A DNA stretch of 64,000 nt from assembly GCA_965221135.1 (NCBI GenBank), contig CBDCRZ010000133.1, forward strand, positions 1-64,000. The letters run 5' to 3'. The position numbers and the translations under genes are program-made. This stretch comes from Sansalvadorimonas sp965221135 (lineage in GTDB: Bacteria; Pseudomonadota; Gammaproteobacteria; Pseudomonadales; Endozoicomonadaceae). The notes under the pieces are model-generated. The model did not search any database. It saw nothing but the letters and a program-made list of their open reading frames with translations, and was not told the origin of the DNA. Positions 1 through 11,199 of the stretch are shown piece by piece (within the stretch, counting starts at the first letter, position 1; the number at the start of each line of letters is the position of its first letter).

Positions 1-52
1 CATATATCCCGCCATTGCCTTTACTGCACAGCCTCAACGAACGGGCAATGGG
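1..52 (+). repeat. 3' part of the IS66-derived array spacer
   Basis: These bases match the last ~52 bp of the spacer that precedes every other unit of the RAP-protein array (for example 3554-3605). The array therefore continues to the left of the window. No upstream gene is visible. Confidence 0.8.
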
Positions 53-3000
53 ATGAGATTTACCGTGAATATTGGTACTCACTTTTGCGGGAGAGAATTG
101 TTTTTTATTTGGTTAATGCTACCGCTGTCAGGGGGCGTGATAGAGAAATGCGCAGCAGCAGATAAAGATACAAAGAAAAGCTGGGCGGCAATTGTAAAGC
201 TTTCACCTGCTTCCCTGTCCCCCGGTCGTACCGGTGTCCGGCCACATGCCTCTCCTGTTCCTGAATCATCAATGCTTCAGTGGCCGCCTGTATTGACCAC
301 ATCAAAGACCCATGCCGAAGTCCCTTCACGACAACAGGAATCGTCTGAGGCTACAGTTCGAACACATCCACAAAGAAGACCAGACAGAAAGAGACAATAT
401 TACCGCAATCCTTCCGCCGAGCGTTTCGATCAACAGATAGAAGCACTGGCAAACGAAGTGAATCGACTCAAAAAACAACTTCACGGACCACATCGGGAGA
501 GCCATAAAACCGCGCTTTTAGATCTTGCATTCCAGATGACAGAAAGAGAGCCGCACCCGCTTCGAGCCAGTCCCAAAGCCCTTGCTCTTTTGGCAAATGC
601 GTTTTCAAAATTAGCAAAATATCAAGAAGGCGCCACAGCGTTAGACTGGATAATGAAAGCCGTGATCCAACGCAGTCAAAAACAGCAGCTAACCAAACAG
701 TGCGGATTTAATGCCCAAACGCTGGCCATGGTGCTCAATAGCCTGAGTCAGGTGGCGGGGAACGACGCCGACACGACCCGGAAGGCGCTGGCCAAAGAGG
801 TGGGGAGACGTGATTTGACTGACCCCGGGGAGTGGTCGGCCCAGCATCTGGCCATGGTGACCAATGGCCTGAGGCAGGTGGCGGGGGACGACGCCGACAC
901 GACCCGGAAGGCGCTGGCCAAAGAGGTGGGAAGCCGTGATTTGACCAACACCAAAGAGTGGTCGGCCCAGCCTCTGGCCATGGTGACCAATGGCCTGAGC
1001 CCGGTGACGGGGGACGACGCCGACACGACCCGGAAGGCGCTGGCCAAAGAAGTGGGGAGGCGTGCCCTTGCCGGAGACCTTAAGTGCTGGATAGCGCAAC
1101 ATCTGGCCATGGTGACCAATGGCCTGAGCCCGGTGACGGGGGACGACGCCGACACGACCCGGAAGGCGCTGGCCAAAGAAGTGGGGAGGCGTGCCCTTGC
1201 CGGAGACCTTAAGTGCTGGATATCGCAAGATCTGGCCATGGTGACCAATGGCCTGTGCCAGGTGACGGGGGACGACGCCGACACGGCCCGGAAGGCGCTG
1301 GCCAAAGAGGTGGGAAGCCGTGATTTGACCAACACCAAAGAGTGGTCGGCCCAGCCTCTGGCCATGGTGACCAATGGCCTGAGCCAGGTGACCAATGGCC
1401 TGAGCCAGGTGGGGGACGACGCCGACACGGCCCGGAAGGCGCTGGCCAAAGAGGTGGGAAGCCGTGATTTGACCAACACCAAAGAGTGGTCGGCCCAGCC
1501 TCTGGCCATGGTGACCAATGGCCTGAGCCAGGTGACGGGGGACGACGCCGACACGCCCCTGAAGGCGCTGGCCAAAGAAGTGGGGAGGCGTGCCCTTGCC
1601 GGAGACCTTAAGTGCTGGATTGCGCAACATCTGGCCATGGTGACCAATGGCCTGAGGCAGGTGGCGGGGGACGACGCCGACACGACCCGGAAGGCGCTGG
1701 CCAAAGAAGTGGGGAGGCGTGCCCTTGCCGGAGACTTTAAGTGCTGGATAGCGCAAGGTCTGGCCATGGTGACCAATGGCCTGAGTCAGGTGGCGGGGGA
1801 CGACGCCGACACGACCCGGAAGGCGCTGGCCAAAGAGGTGGGAAGCCGTGATTTGACCGACACCAAAGAGTGGTCGGCCCAGCCTCTGGCCATGGTGACC
1901 AATGGCCTGAGCTCTGTGACGGGGGACGACGCCGACACGACCCGGAAGGCGCTGGGCAAAGAGGTGGGGAGGCGTGCCCTTGCCGGAGACCTTAAGTGCT
2001 GGATAGCGCAAGTTCTGGCCATGGTGACCAACGGCCTGAGACAGGTGGAGGGGGACGACGCCGACACGACCCGGAAGGCGCTGGCCAAAGAGGTGGGGAG
2101 GCGTGATTTGACTGACCCCAGGGAGTGGTCGGCCCAGCCTCTGGCCATGGTGACCAATGGCCTGAGTCAGGTGACGGGGGACGACGCCGACACGACCCGG
2201 AAGGCGCTGGCCAAAGAAGTGGGGAGGCGTGCCCTTGCCGGAGACCTTAAGTGCTGGATAGCGCAACATCTGGCCATGGTGACCAATGGCCTGAGGCCGG
2301 TGGCGGGGGACGACGCCGACACGACCCGGAAGGCGCTGGCCAAAGAAGTGGGGAGGCGTGCCCTTGCCGGAGACCTTAAGTGCTGGATAGCGCAAGATCT
2401 GGCCATGGTGACCAATGGCCTGAGCCAGGTGACGGGGGACGACGCCGACACGACCCGGAAGGCGCTGGCCAAAGAGGTGGGAAGCCGTGATTTGACCGAC
2501 ACCAAAGAGTGGTCGGCCCAGCATCTGGCCATGGTGGCCAGTGGGATGTCTCATTGCTCACACGTCATAGGGGAGGATGTTGTTCAAGCTTCGATTCAAG
2601 CCATTATGAACATATCGCCGACTGAACAGGATATCATTATGGCCCTTGACGCTTTGTGCCGTTTATCTCTGTCAGACGACCAGCTGAAGCTTGGCTATTT
2701 CCTGGTTAAACGTCTTTGTGATATGACTGGTTTTATTGACACAGGCGGCCCTCTACAGCATAGCGTCGGCGACTTCTTATGGAACCTGGCCGTTCTGGAT
2801 TTATGTGCAAAACAAAATCCGCTCGTCAAGGATGATCCTGATACACCCCGTTTCGATATCTTTGTTAAGCCGCTAATGGATAGGGAAAATATCAGGGACC
2901 TTCTTTCACATCACTGGCAAGACAGATTTGCATATATTTACTGGGCAGGCATTTCTAACTTGGAAATTGATGTGTCTCCTGCTCTTTCTGCTCCTGAAAA

Positions 3001-3412
3001 AAAGGTGAAAGTCTCAGCATTACAAAACAGAGTGTTCCAGGCTGTTAAAAATGCTTTGCCAAACCAAAATATTGTTATGGAAGTGAATATTGAAGGGTTC
3101 CCAGTTGATATTCTGGTGGGTAAAACCTTGTGTATAGAGGTCGATGGCCCCCATCATTATATTCAGGATGAGACAATGGAAAACGATGAGCTTCTTCTTG
3201 CAAAAGAATCTGGAAAAAGAAGAGCGCGAGACCCTTTGATAGATCACATACTCAAAAGCCTGGGGTTTGAGGTGCTACGTATTTCCTATGTTGAGACTGA
3301 CTCGGTCGCAGGCCTTGGAACGTTTGTTGATCGGGTGATAAATGCAATGGACGAACAAGAAATGAGTAGCCAGTATGAAGGCCTGAGAGTGAATGACTTG
3401 CCAGCCTGGTAA
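53..3412 (+). CDS. RAP-domain protein with 14 helical (OPR/DUF1601-like) repeats, unit 1
   Basis: Intact, 1119 aa. Residues 1-36 look like a Sec signal peptide: basic start, hydrophobic LFFIWLMLPLSGGVI, then CAAA before Asp37. A basic Pro/Ser/Arg linker and a short coiled coil (~120-145) follow. From ~224 there are 14 near-identical repeats of 42 or 43 residues built on LAMVTNGL and KALAKEVG cores, then a capping repeat (LAMVASGM). A helical region leads to a RAP domain at ~1016-1080 (FPVDILV, IEVDGPHHY, KRRARD, GFEVLRISY). OPR-RAP proteins of algae and apicomplexans, and FASTK proteins, bind organellar RNA, so RNA binding is inferred. Export to a host compartment is a further inference from the signal peptide. 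A longer start 108 bp upstream exists in the other units but is cut off here. One repeat carries a micro-duplication (VTNGLSQ twice). The stop codon lies in an IS66 end remnant. Confidence 0.8.
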   Translation: MRFTVNIGTHFCGRELFFIWLMLPLSGGVIEKCAAADKDTKKSWAAIVKLSPASLSPGRTGVRPHASPVPESSMLQWPPVLTTSKTHAEVPSRQQESSEATVRTHPQRRPDRKRQYYRNPSAERFDQQIEALANEVNRLKKQLHGPHRESHKTALLDLAFQMTEREPHPLRASPKALALLANAFSKLAKYQEGATALDWIMKAVIQRSQKQQLTKQCGFNAQTLAMVLNSLSQVAGNDADTTRKALAKEVGRRDLTDPGEWSAQHLAMVTNGLRQVAGDDADTTRKALAKEVGSRDLTNTKEWSAQPLAMVTNGLSPVTGDDADTTRKALAKEVGRRALAGDLKCWIAQHLAMVTNGLSPVTGDDADTTRKALAKEVGRRALAGDLKCWISQDLAMVTNGLCQVTGDDADTARKALAKEVGSRDLTNTKEWSAQPLAMVTNGLSQVTNGLSQVGDDADTARKALAKEVGSRDLTNTKEWSAQPLAMVTNGLSQVTGDDADTPLKALAKEVGRRALAGDLKCWIAQHLAMVTNGLRQVAGDDADTTRKALAKEVGRRALAGDFKCWIAQGLAMVTNGLSQVAGDDADTTRKALAKEVGSRDLTDTKEWSAQPLAMVTNGLSSVTGDDADTTRKALGKEVGRRALAGDLKCWIAQVLAMVTNGLRQVEGDDADTTRKALAKEVGRRDLTDPREWSAQPLAMVTNGLSQVTGDDADTTRKALAKEVGRRALAGDLKCWIAQHLAMVTNGLRPVAGDDADTTRKALAKEVGRRALAGDLKCWIAQDLAMVTNGLSQVTGDDADTTRKALAKEVGSRDLTDTKEWSAQHLAMVASGMSHCSHVIGEDVVQASIQAIMNISPTEQDIIMALDALCRLSLSDDQLKLGYFLVKRLCDMTGFIDTGGPLQHSVGDFLWNLAVLDLCAKQNPLVKDDPDTPRFDIFVKPLMDRENIRDLLSHHWQDRFAYIYWAGISNLEIDVSPALSAPEKKVKVSALQNRVFQAVKNALPNQNIVMEVNIEGFPVDILVGKTLCIEVDGPHHYIQDETMENDELLLAKESGKRRARDPLIDHILKSLGFEVLRISYVETDSVAGLGTFVDRVINAMDEQEMSSQYEGLRVNDLPAW

Positions 3413-3605
3413 CCTTTCTACCAACCACCTGAACGCCACCATTTCAGGCAATGATTTTTCCTGTCCGGTTATGCTTTTGGAGGATCATGGTCGGTATATG
3501 AGGCGGTTTGCTGATTGTGTATTCCCTTCTCTTTTTGGCCTGTGCCGTCTTGCCATATATCCCGCCATTGCCTTTACTGCACAGCCTCAACGAACGGGCA
3601 AGAGG
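3409..3605 (-). repeat. IS66 right-end remnant serving as array spacer (1)
   Basis: It starts GTAACCTTTCTACCAACCAC, which is the inverted right end of the IS66 copy at 9310-11077. Over 83 bp, 77 match. A weaker match continues to about 3600, with shared CCxGCCATT and GCACAxGCCTCAA blocks at the same distance. The stop codon of unit 1 (3410-3412) is within this terminal repeat. It contains a GGAGG ribosome-binding site (3479-3483) serving a four-codon mini-ORF (3487-3501). The stop of that mini-ORF overlaps an in-frame ATG (3498) of unit 2. Confidence 0.85.
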
Positions 3606-6600
3606 ATGAGATTGACCGTGAATATTGGTGCTCACTTTTGCAGGAGAGAATTGTTTTTTATTTGGTTAATGCTACCGCTGTCAGGGGGCGTGATAGAGAA
3701 ATGCGCAGCAGCAGATAAAGATACAAAGAAAAGCTGGGCGGCAATTGTAAAGCCTTTACCTGCTTCCCTGTATCCCGGTCGTACCTGTGTCCGGCCACAT
3801 GCCTCTCCTGTTCCTGAATCATCAATGCTTCAGTGGCCGCCTGTATTGACCACATCAAAGACCCATGCCGAAATCCCTTCACGACAACAGGAATCGTCTG
3901 AGGCTACAGTTCGAACACATCCACAAAGAAGACCAGACAGAAAGAGACAATATTACCGCAACCCTTCCGCCGAGCGTTTCGATCAACAGATAGAAGCACT
4001 GGCAATCGAAGTGAATCGACTCAAAAAGCAACTTCACGGGCCACATCGGGAGAGCCATAAAACCGCGCTTTTAGATCTTGCATTCCAGATGACAGAAAGA
4101 GATCCGCACCCGCTTCGAGCCAGTCCCAAAGCCCTTGCTCTTTTGGCAAATGCGTTTTCAAAATTAGCAAAATATCAAGAAGGCGCCACAGCGTTAGACT
4201 GGATAATGAAAGCCGTGATCCACCGCAGTCAAAAACAGCAGCTAACCAAACAGTGCGGATTTAACGCCCAAAACCTGGCCATGGTGCTCAATAGCCTGAG
4301 TCAGGTGGCGGGTGACGACGCCGACACGACCCGGAAGGCGCTGGCCAAAGAAGTGGGGAGGCGTGCCCTTGCCGGAGACCTTAAGTGCTGGATAGCGCAA
4401 CATCTGGCCATGGTGACCAATGGCCTGAGCCAGGTGACGGGGGACGACGCCGACACGACCCGGAAGGCGCTGGCCAAAGAAGTGGGAAGCCGTAATTTGG
4501 CCGACACCAAAGAGTGGTCGGCCCAGCATCTGGCCATGGTGACCAATGGCCTGAGGCAGGTGGCGGGGGACGACGCCGACACGACCCGGAAGGCGCTGGC
4601 CAAAGAAGTGGGGAGGCGTGCCCTTGCCGGAGACCTTAAGTGCTGGATAGCGCAAGATCTGGCCATGGTGACCAATGGCCTGAGGCAGGTGGCGGGGGAC
4701 GACGCCGACACGACCCGGAAGGCGCTGGCCAAAGAAGTGGGGAGGCGTGCCCTTGCCGGAGACCTTAAGTGCTGGATAGCGCAACATCTGGCCATGGTGA
4801 CCAATGGCCTGAGCCAGGTGACGGGGGACGACGCCGACACGACCCGGAAGGCGCTGGCCAAAGAAGTGGGGAGGCGTGCCCTTGCCGGAGACCTTAAGTG
4901 CTGGATAGCGCAACATCTGGCCATGGTGACCAATGGCCTGAGCCAGGTGACGGGGGACGACGCCGACACGACCCGGAAGGCGCTGGCCAAAGAAGTGGGG
5001 AGGCGTGCCCTTGCCGGAGACCTTAAGTGCTGGATAGCGCAACATCTGGCCATGGTGACCAATGGCCTGAGGCAGGTGGCGGGGGACGACGCCGACACGA
5101 CCCGGAAGGCGCTGGCCAAAGAAGTGGGGAGGCGTGCCCTTGCCGGAGACCTTAAGTGCTGGATAGCGCAACATCTGGCCATGGTGACCAATGGCCTGAG
5201 CCAGGTGACGGGGGACGACGCCGACACGACCCGGAAGGCGCTGGCCAAAGAAGTGGGGAGGCGTGATTTGACCGACACCAAAGAGTGGTCGGCCCAGCAT
5301 CTGGCCATGGTGACCAATGGCCTGAGGCAGGTGGCGGGGGACGACGCCGACACGACCCGGAAGGCGCTGGCCAAAGAAGTGGGGAGGCGTGCCCTTGCCG
5401 GAGACCTTAAGTGCTGGATAGCGCAACATCTGGCCATGGTGACCAATGGCCTGAGCCAGGTGACGGGGGACGACGACACGACCCGGAAGGCGCTGGCCAA
5501 AGAAGTGGGGAGGCGTGCCCTTGCCGGAGACCTTAAGTGCTGGATAGCGCAACATCTGGCCATGGTGACCAATGGCCTGAGCCAGGGCGGGGGACGACGC
5601 CGACACGACCCGGAAGGCGCTGGCCAAAGAAGTGGGAAGCCGTGATTTGGCCGACACCAAAGAGTGGTCGGCCCAGCATCTGGCCATGGTGACCAATGGC
5701 CTGAGTCAGGTGGCGGGGGACGACGCCGACACGACCCGGAAGGCGCTGGCCAAAGAAGTGGGGAGGCGTGCCCTTGCCGGAGACCTTAAGTGCTGGATAG
5801 CGCAAGATCTGGCCATGGTGACCAATGGCCTGAGCCAGGTGACGGGGGACGACGCCGACACGACCCGGAAGGCGCTGGCCAAAGAGGTGGGGAGGCGTGA
5901 TTTGACCGACACCAAAGAGTGGTCGGCCCAGCATCTGGCCATGGTGACCAATGGCCTGAGTCAGGTGGCGGGGGACGACGCCGACACGTCCCGGAAGGCG
6001 CTGGCCAAAGAGGTGGGGAGGCGTGATTTGACCGACACCAAAGAGTGGTCGGCCCAGCATCTGGCCATGGTGGCCAGTGGGATGTCTCATTGCTCACACG
6101 TCATAGGGGAGGATGTTGTTCAAGCTTCGATTCAAGCCATTATGAACATATCGCCGACTGAACAGGATATCATTATGGCCCTTTACGCTTTGTGCCGTTT
6201 ATCTCTGTCAGACGACCAGCTGAAGCTTGGCTATTTCCTGGTTAAACGTCTTTGTGATATGACTGGTTTTATTGACACAGGCGGCCCTCTACAGCATAGC
6301 GTCGGCGACGTCTTATGGAACCTGGCCGTTCTGGATTTATGTGCAAAACAAAATCCGCTCGTCAAGGATGATCCTGATACACCCCGTTTCGATATCTTTG
6401 TTAAGCCGCTAATGGATAGGGAAAATATCAGGGACCTTCTTTCACATCACTGGCAAGACAGATTTGCATATATTTACTGGGCAGGCATTTCTAACTTGGA
6501 AATTGATGTGTCTCCTGCTCTTTCTGCTCCTGAAAAAAAAGTGAAAGTCTCAGCATCACAAAACAGAGTGTTCCAGGCTGTTAAAAATGCTTTGCCAAAC

Positions 6601-6948
6601 CAAAATATTGTTATGGAAGTGAATATTGAAGGGTTCCCAGTTGATATTCTGGTGGGTAAAACCTTGTGTATAGAGGTCGATGGCCCCCATCATTATATTC
6701 AGGATGACACAATGGAAAACGATGAGCTTCTTCTTGCAAAAGAATCTGGAAAAAGAAGAGCGCGAGACCCTTTGATAGATCACATACTCAAAAGCCTGGG
6801 GTTTGAGGTGCTACGTATTTCCTATGTTGAGACTGACTCGGTCGCAGGCCTTGGAACGTTTGTTGATCAGGTGATAAATGCAATGGACGAACAAGAAATG
6901 AGTAGCCAGTATGAAGGCCTGAGAGTGAATGACTTGCCAGCCTGGTAA
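3606..6948 (+). pseudogene. RAP/OPR-like repeat protein, unit 2, frameshifted
   Basis: Same architecture as unit 1, with 14 repeats, mostly of the 43-residue (ALAGDLKCW) type in long homogeneous runs, so recently homogenised. A 2-bp deletion near 5586 (CAGGGCGGG where other repeats read CAGGTGGCGGG) shifts the frame about two thirds through the repeats. The downstream part stays open to the RAP domain and the stop at 6946-6948. One repeat has a harmless 3-bp deletion (GDDDTT). As read it would give a RAP-less product. The second half (from 5632) has no obvious start of its own. A sequencing or assembly error is possible in such repetitive DNA. Confidence 0.75.
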
Positions 6949-7142
6949 CCTTTCTACCAGCCACCTGAACGCCACCATTTCAGGACAATGATTTTTCCTA
7001 TCCGGTTATGCTTTTGGAGGATCATGGTCGGTATATGAGGCGGTTTTCTGATTGTGTATTCCCTTCTCTTTTTGGCCTGTGCCGTCTTGCCATATATCCC
7101 GCCATTGCCTTTACTGCACAGCCTCAACGAACGGGCAATGGG
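6945..7142 (-). repeat. IS66 right-end remnant, array spacer (2)
   Basis: Same spacer as at 3409, with one extra base (CAGGACAATG instead of CAGGCAATG) that shifts the reading frame crossing the spacer. It carries the stop codon of unit 2. Confidence 0.85.
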
Positions 7143-9309
7143 ATGAGATTTACCGTGAATATTGGTGCTCACTTTTGCAGGAGAGGTTGTTTTTTATTTG
7201 GTTAATGCTACCGCTGTCAGGGGGCGTGATAGAGAAATGCGCAGCAGCAGATAAAGATACAAAGAAAAACTGGGCGGCAATTGTAAAGCCTTTACCTGCT
7301 TCCCTGTATCCCGGTCGTACCGGTGTCCGCCCACATGCCTCTCCTGTTCCTGAATCATCAATGCTTCAGTGGCCGCCTGTATTGACCACATCAAAGACCC
7401 ATGCCGAAGTCCCTTCACGACAACAGGAATCGTCTGAGGCTACAGTTCGAACACATCCAAAAAGAAGACCAGACAGAAAGAGACAATATTACCGCAACCC
7501 TTCCGCCGAGCGTTTCGATCAACAGATAGAAGCACTGGCAAACGAAGTGAATCGACTCAAAAAGCAACTTCACGGGACACATCGGGAGAGCCATAAAACC
7601 GCGCTTTTAGATCTTGCATTCCAGATAACAGAAAGAGATCCGCACCCGCTTCGAGCCAGTCCCAAAGCCCTTGCTCTTTTGGCAAATGCGTTTTCAAAAT
7701 TAGCAAAATATCAAGAAGGCGCCACAGCGTTAGACTGGATAATGAAAGCCGTGATCCACCGCAGTCAAAAACAGCAGCTAACCAAACAGTGCGGATTTAA
7801 CGCCAAAGACTTGGCCATGGTGCTCAATAGCCTGAGTCAGGTGGCGGGTGACGACGCCGACACGACCCGGAGGGCGCTGGCCAAAGAGGTGGGAAGCCGT
7901 GATTTGACCGACACCAAAGAGTGGTCGGCCCAGCCTCTGGCCATGGTGACCAATGGCCTGAGTCAGGTGGCGGGGGACACCGCCGACACGACCCGGAAGG
8001 CGCTGGCCAAAGAGATGGAGAGGCGTGCCCTTGCCGGAGACCTTAAGTGCTGGAAAGCGCAAGATCTGGCCATGGTGACCAATGGCCTGAGCCCGGTGAC
8101 GGGGGACGACGCCGACACGACCCGGAAGGCGCTGGCCAAAGAGGTGGGGAGGCGTGCCCTTACCGGAGACCTTAAGTGCTGGATAGCGCAAGATCTGGCC
8201 ATGGTGACCAATGGCCTGAGCCAAGTGACGGGGGACGACGCCGACACGACCCGGAAGGCGCTGGCCAAAGAAGTGGGAAGCCGTGATTTGGCCGACACCA
8301 AAGAGTGGTCGGCCCAGCCTCTGGCCATGGTGACCAATGGCCTGAGCCAGGTGGCGGGGGACGACGCAGACACGACCCGGAGGGCGCTGGCCAAAGAGGT
8401 GGGAAGCCGTGATTTGACTGACACCAGTGAGTGGTCGGCCCAGCCTCTGGCCATGGTGACCAATGGCCTGAGCCAGGTGGCGGGGGACGACGCCGACACG
8501 TCCCGGAAGGCGCTGGCCAAAGAGGTGGGGAGGCGTGATTTGACCGACACCAAAAAGTGGTCGGCCCAGCATCTGGCCATGGTGGCCAGTGGGATGTCTC
8601 ATTGCTCACACGTCATAGGGGAGGATGTTGTTCAAGACTGAACAGGATATCATTATGGCCCTTTACGCTTTGTGCCGTTTATCTCTGTCAGACGACCAGC
8701 TGAAGCTTGGTTATTTCCTGGTTAAACGTCTTTGTGATATGACGGGTTTTATTGACACAGGCGGCCCTCTACAGCATAGCGTCGGCGACGTCTTATGGAA
8801 CCTGGCCGTTCTGGATTTATGTGCAAAACAAAATCCGCTCGTCAAGGATGATCCTGATACACCCCGTTTCGATATCTTTGTTAAGCCGCTAATGGATAGG
8901 GAAAATATCAGGGACCTTCTTTCACATCACTGGCAAGACAGATTTGCATATATTTACTGGGCAGGCATTTCTAACTTGGAAATTGATGTGTCTCCTGCTC
9001 TTTCTGCTCCTGAAAAAAAGGTGAAAGTCTCAGCATTACAAAACAGAGTGTTCCAGGCTGTTAAAAATGCTTTGCCAAACCAAAATATTGTTATGGAAGT
9101 GAATATTGAAGGGTTCCCAGTTGATATTCTGGTGGGTAAAACCTTGTGTATAGAGGTCGATGGCCCCCATCATTATATTCAGGATGACACAATGGAAAAC
9201 GATGAGCTTCTTCTTGCAAAAGAATCTGGAAAAAGAAGAGCGCGAGACCGTTTGATAGATCACATACTCAAAGGCCTGGGGTTTGAGGTGCTACGTATTT
9301 CCTATGTTG

Positions 9310-11077
9310 GTAACTATCCTACAAACCGCTACAAAACATCTTAAAACCGTCTACTTTTAGTGTGTGAAAAATGTTCATTCTTCAGTATCAAACACACCCT
9401 TCACCACCGTGCAGGTCATCCTGACCAAGCAGGAGCACATCCAGCTTAAACAGCAGGCCAACCAGTGGCATGCTATGTGGTAAGCGGCGTGTGACCGAGA
9501 GCAAAAAGCTCTGACCAAAAATTCCGGGCTCACGTTAAAGCATAAGGCTGCTACAGCAGCATTGAATGCCCAGATTGATGAACTGAAATCAGAGCTGGCG
9601 CACATGAAGCACCTGCTTTTTGGTCGCAAGTCTGAGAAAACCAGTGCCTCTTCCAAGAAAAGCGGCAATTCAACTCGCCCACCTTAAAATCGTAAACGAG
9701 GCCGCCAGCCCGGGGTTCCCGGTAACGGGCGCAACCTTCACAACAATCTGCCTGTGGTTCATGAGCCAGTGGACCTGCCAGAGGAAGAGCAGCGTTGTGC
9801 AGCCTGTCATTTACCTTTCAGGCCATTTTTCAATAGCTCTGGTTGCGATGTGATTGAAGTTGAAGTCAAGGCTCACGTTCGTCGTTATCACCGAAGACAT
9901 TATCAGAAAACCTGCCAGTGCCCGGAAACGCCCAATATCACTGTTGCACCACCTCCGCCAAGACTCATCAATAAAGGGATGCTCGGGATTTCAGTCTGGG
10001 GGGAGTTGTTACTGAATAAATACGCATACGGCATCCCCATAAACAGACAACTGGAGTCTTATAAAACACAGGGTCTGCACCTTTCACCAGCAACTATTTC
10101 CTTTGGGCAGGCCGCAATAACGCCTTTTTTCGAGCCTGTTGCTGATGCTATTCGGGAGTTCGTTGCCAAGAGCAATCAATGGCATGCCGATGAAACGCGG
10201 TGGATTGTCTGGGGGCATGAGAAAACTGGATCCCACAAGCACTGGCTCTGGGTATTTCTTTGCGACCAGGCGGTTTATTTCAGTATTGCTGACTCTCGCG
10301 CGGCTGTCGTACCCGAATCCGTCATAGGTGATGGGGCAGGTACGCTGGTATGCGATCGGTACTCGGCCTACAAGAAGCTCGCCAGCGATGCGGTTTCTAT
10401 TGTTTTAGCTTTCTGTTGGACTCACGTAAGACGGGATTTTATTGATGCTCAGCGTGGCGACCCTGAACTGGAAAAGTGGAGTGCCACCTGGGTGAGCAGG
10501 ATTGGTCACTTATACCACCTGAACGACCAGCGCCTTAAAGTTCTGGACGACCCTGAGCAGTTTTCAGCTCGACAACTGAAACTTGAGCGTCAGGTAGAGC
10601 AGATGGCAACCCAGAGGGATCAGGAACTCAAACGCCCAAAACTGCCAGTCAGAGCAAAAAAGGTGCTCGAAAGCCTGCAGAATCATTGGGAAGGATTGAC
10701 CCGTTTTGTCACTCATCCCGGTATCCCTATGGATAACAACGCTGCAGAACAAGCCATTCGCACAGGAGTTGTTTGGCAGGAAGAATTACTATGGCTCTGG
10801 CAGCGACTGGAGTGCTGATATAGCCGCATTTCTATTCAGTATTTTCATGACACTTAAGCTTTGGGGTATTAACCCAAAAACCTGGCTGAATTCCTATCTT
10901 GAGGCATGTGCAGCAAATGGCAGGAAACCGCCAGAAGATATCTCCCCCTATTTGCCTTGGTTAATGAGTGAGGAGATGCTTTGTAAAATGCGTAACCATG
11001 ATCCTCCAAAAGCATAACCCGATGGGAAGAATCATTGCATGAAATGGTGGCGTTTAGGTGGTTGGTAGAAAGGTTAC
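9310..11077 (+). mobile_element. IS66-family element (tnpC-only type), inactive
   Basis: 1768 bp, flanked by an exact 8-bp target duplication CTATGTTG (9302-9309 and 11078-11085), the size expected for IS66. Imperfect terminal inverted repeats start GTAAC (left GTAACTATCCTACAAACCGC; right, inverted, GTAACCTTTCTACCAACCAC). Only a tnpC-like gene is present, with no tnpA or tnpB, as in the ISBst12-like subgroup. It lies inside the RAP domain of unit 3. Its right end is the parent or sister of the spacers throughout the array. Confidence 0.9.
9385..11017 (+). pseudogene. tnpC: IS66 transposase TnpC, degraded
   Basis: DDE transposase. From N to C one sees a Gln/Lys-rich helical start, the LLFGRKSEK motif, a Cys-containing zinc-finger-like stretch (CAACH), the catalytic core with WHADETRW and CDRYSAYKK, and the conserved DNNAAEQAIR. 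The last ~80 residues continue in another frame to HDPPKA and a stop at 11015-11017. Stops in frame at 9481-9483 and 9685-9687, plus a frameshift near 10770 (GTTTGG, one T too many), inactivate it. The longest open part is 9754-10818. Confidence 0.85.
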
Positions 11078-11199
11078 CTATGTTGAGACTGACTCGGTCG
11101 CAGGCCTTGGAACGTTTGTTGATCGGGTGATAAATGCAATGGACGAACAAGAAATGAGTCGCCAGTATGAAGGCCTGAGAGTGAATGACTTGCCAGCCT

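Noticed and set aside
689..2554. A 621-codon open frame on the minus strand through the repeats, with similar ones in every unit
   Set aside because: The repeat period (126/129 bp) is a multiple of three and GC-rich, so any frame without a stop in one repeat stays open throughout. The plus-strand frame has the signal peptide and RAP domain; the minus frames have no domain and no conserved start.
3409..3605. Minus-strand 63-codon frame in each spacer (63-codon copies at 3444-3635, 11236-11427 and others)
   Set aside because: It runs through the reversed IS66 transposase remnant in a degenerate frame that does not match the transposase protein; a leftover of the IS end, not a gene.
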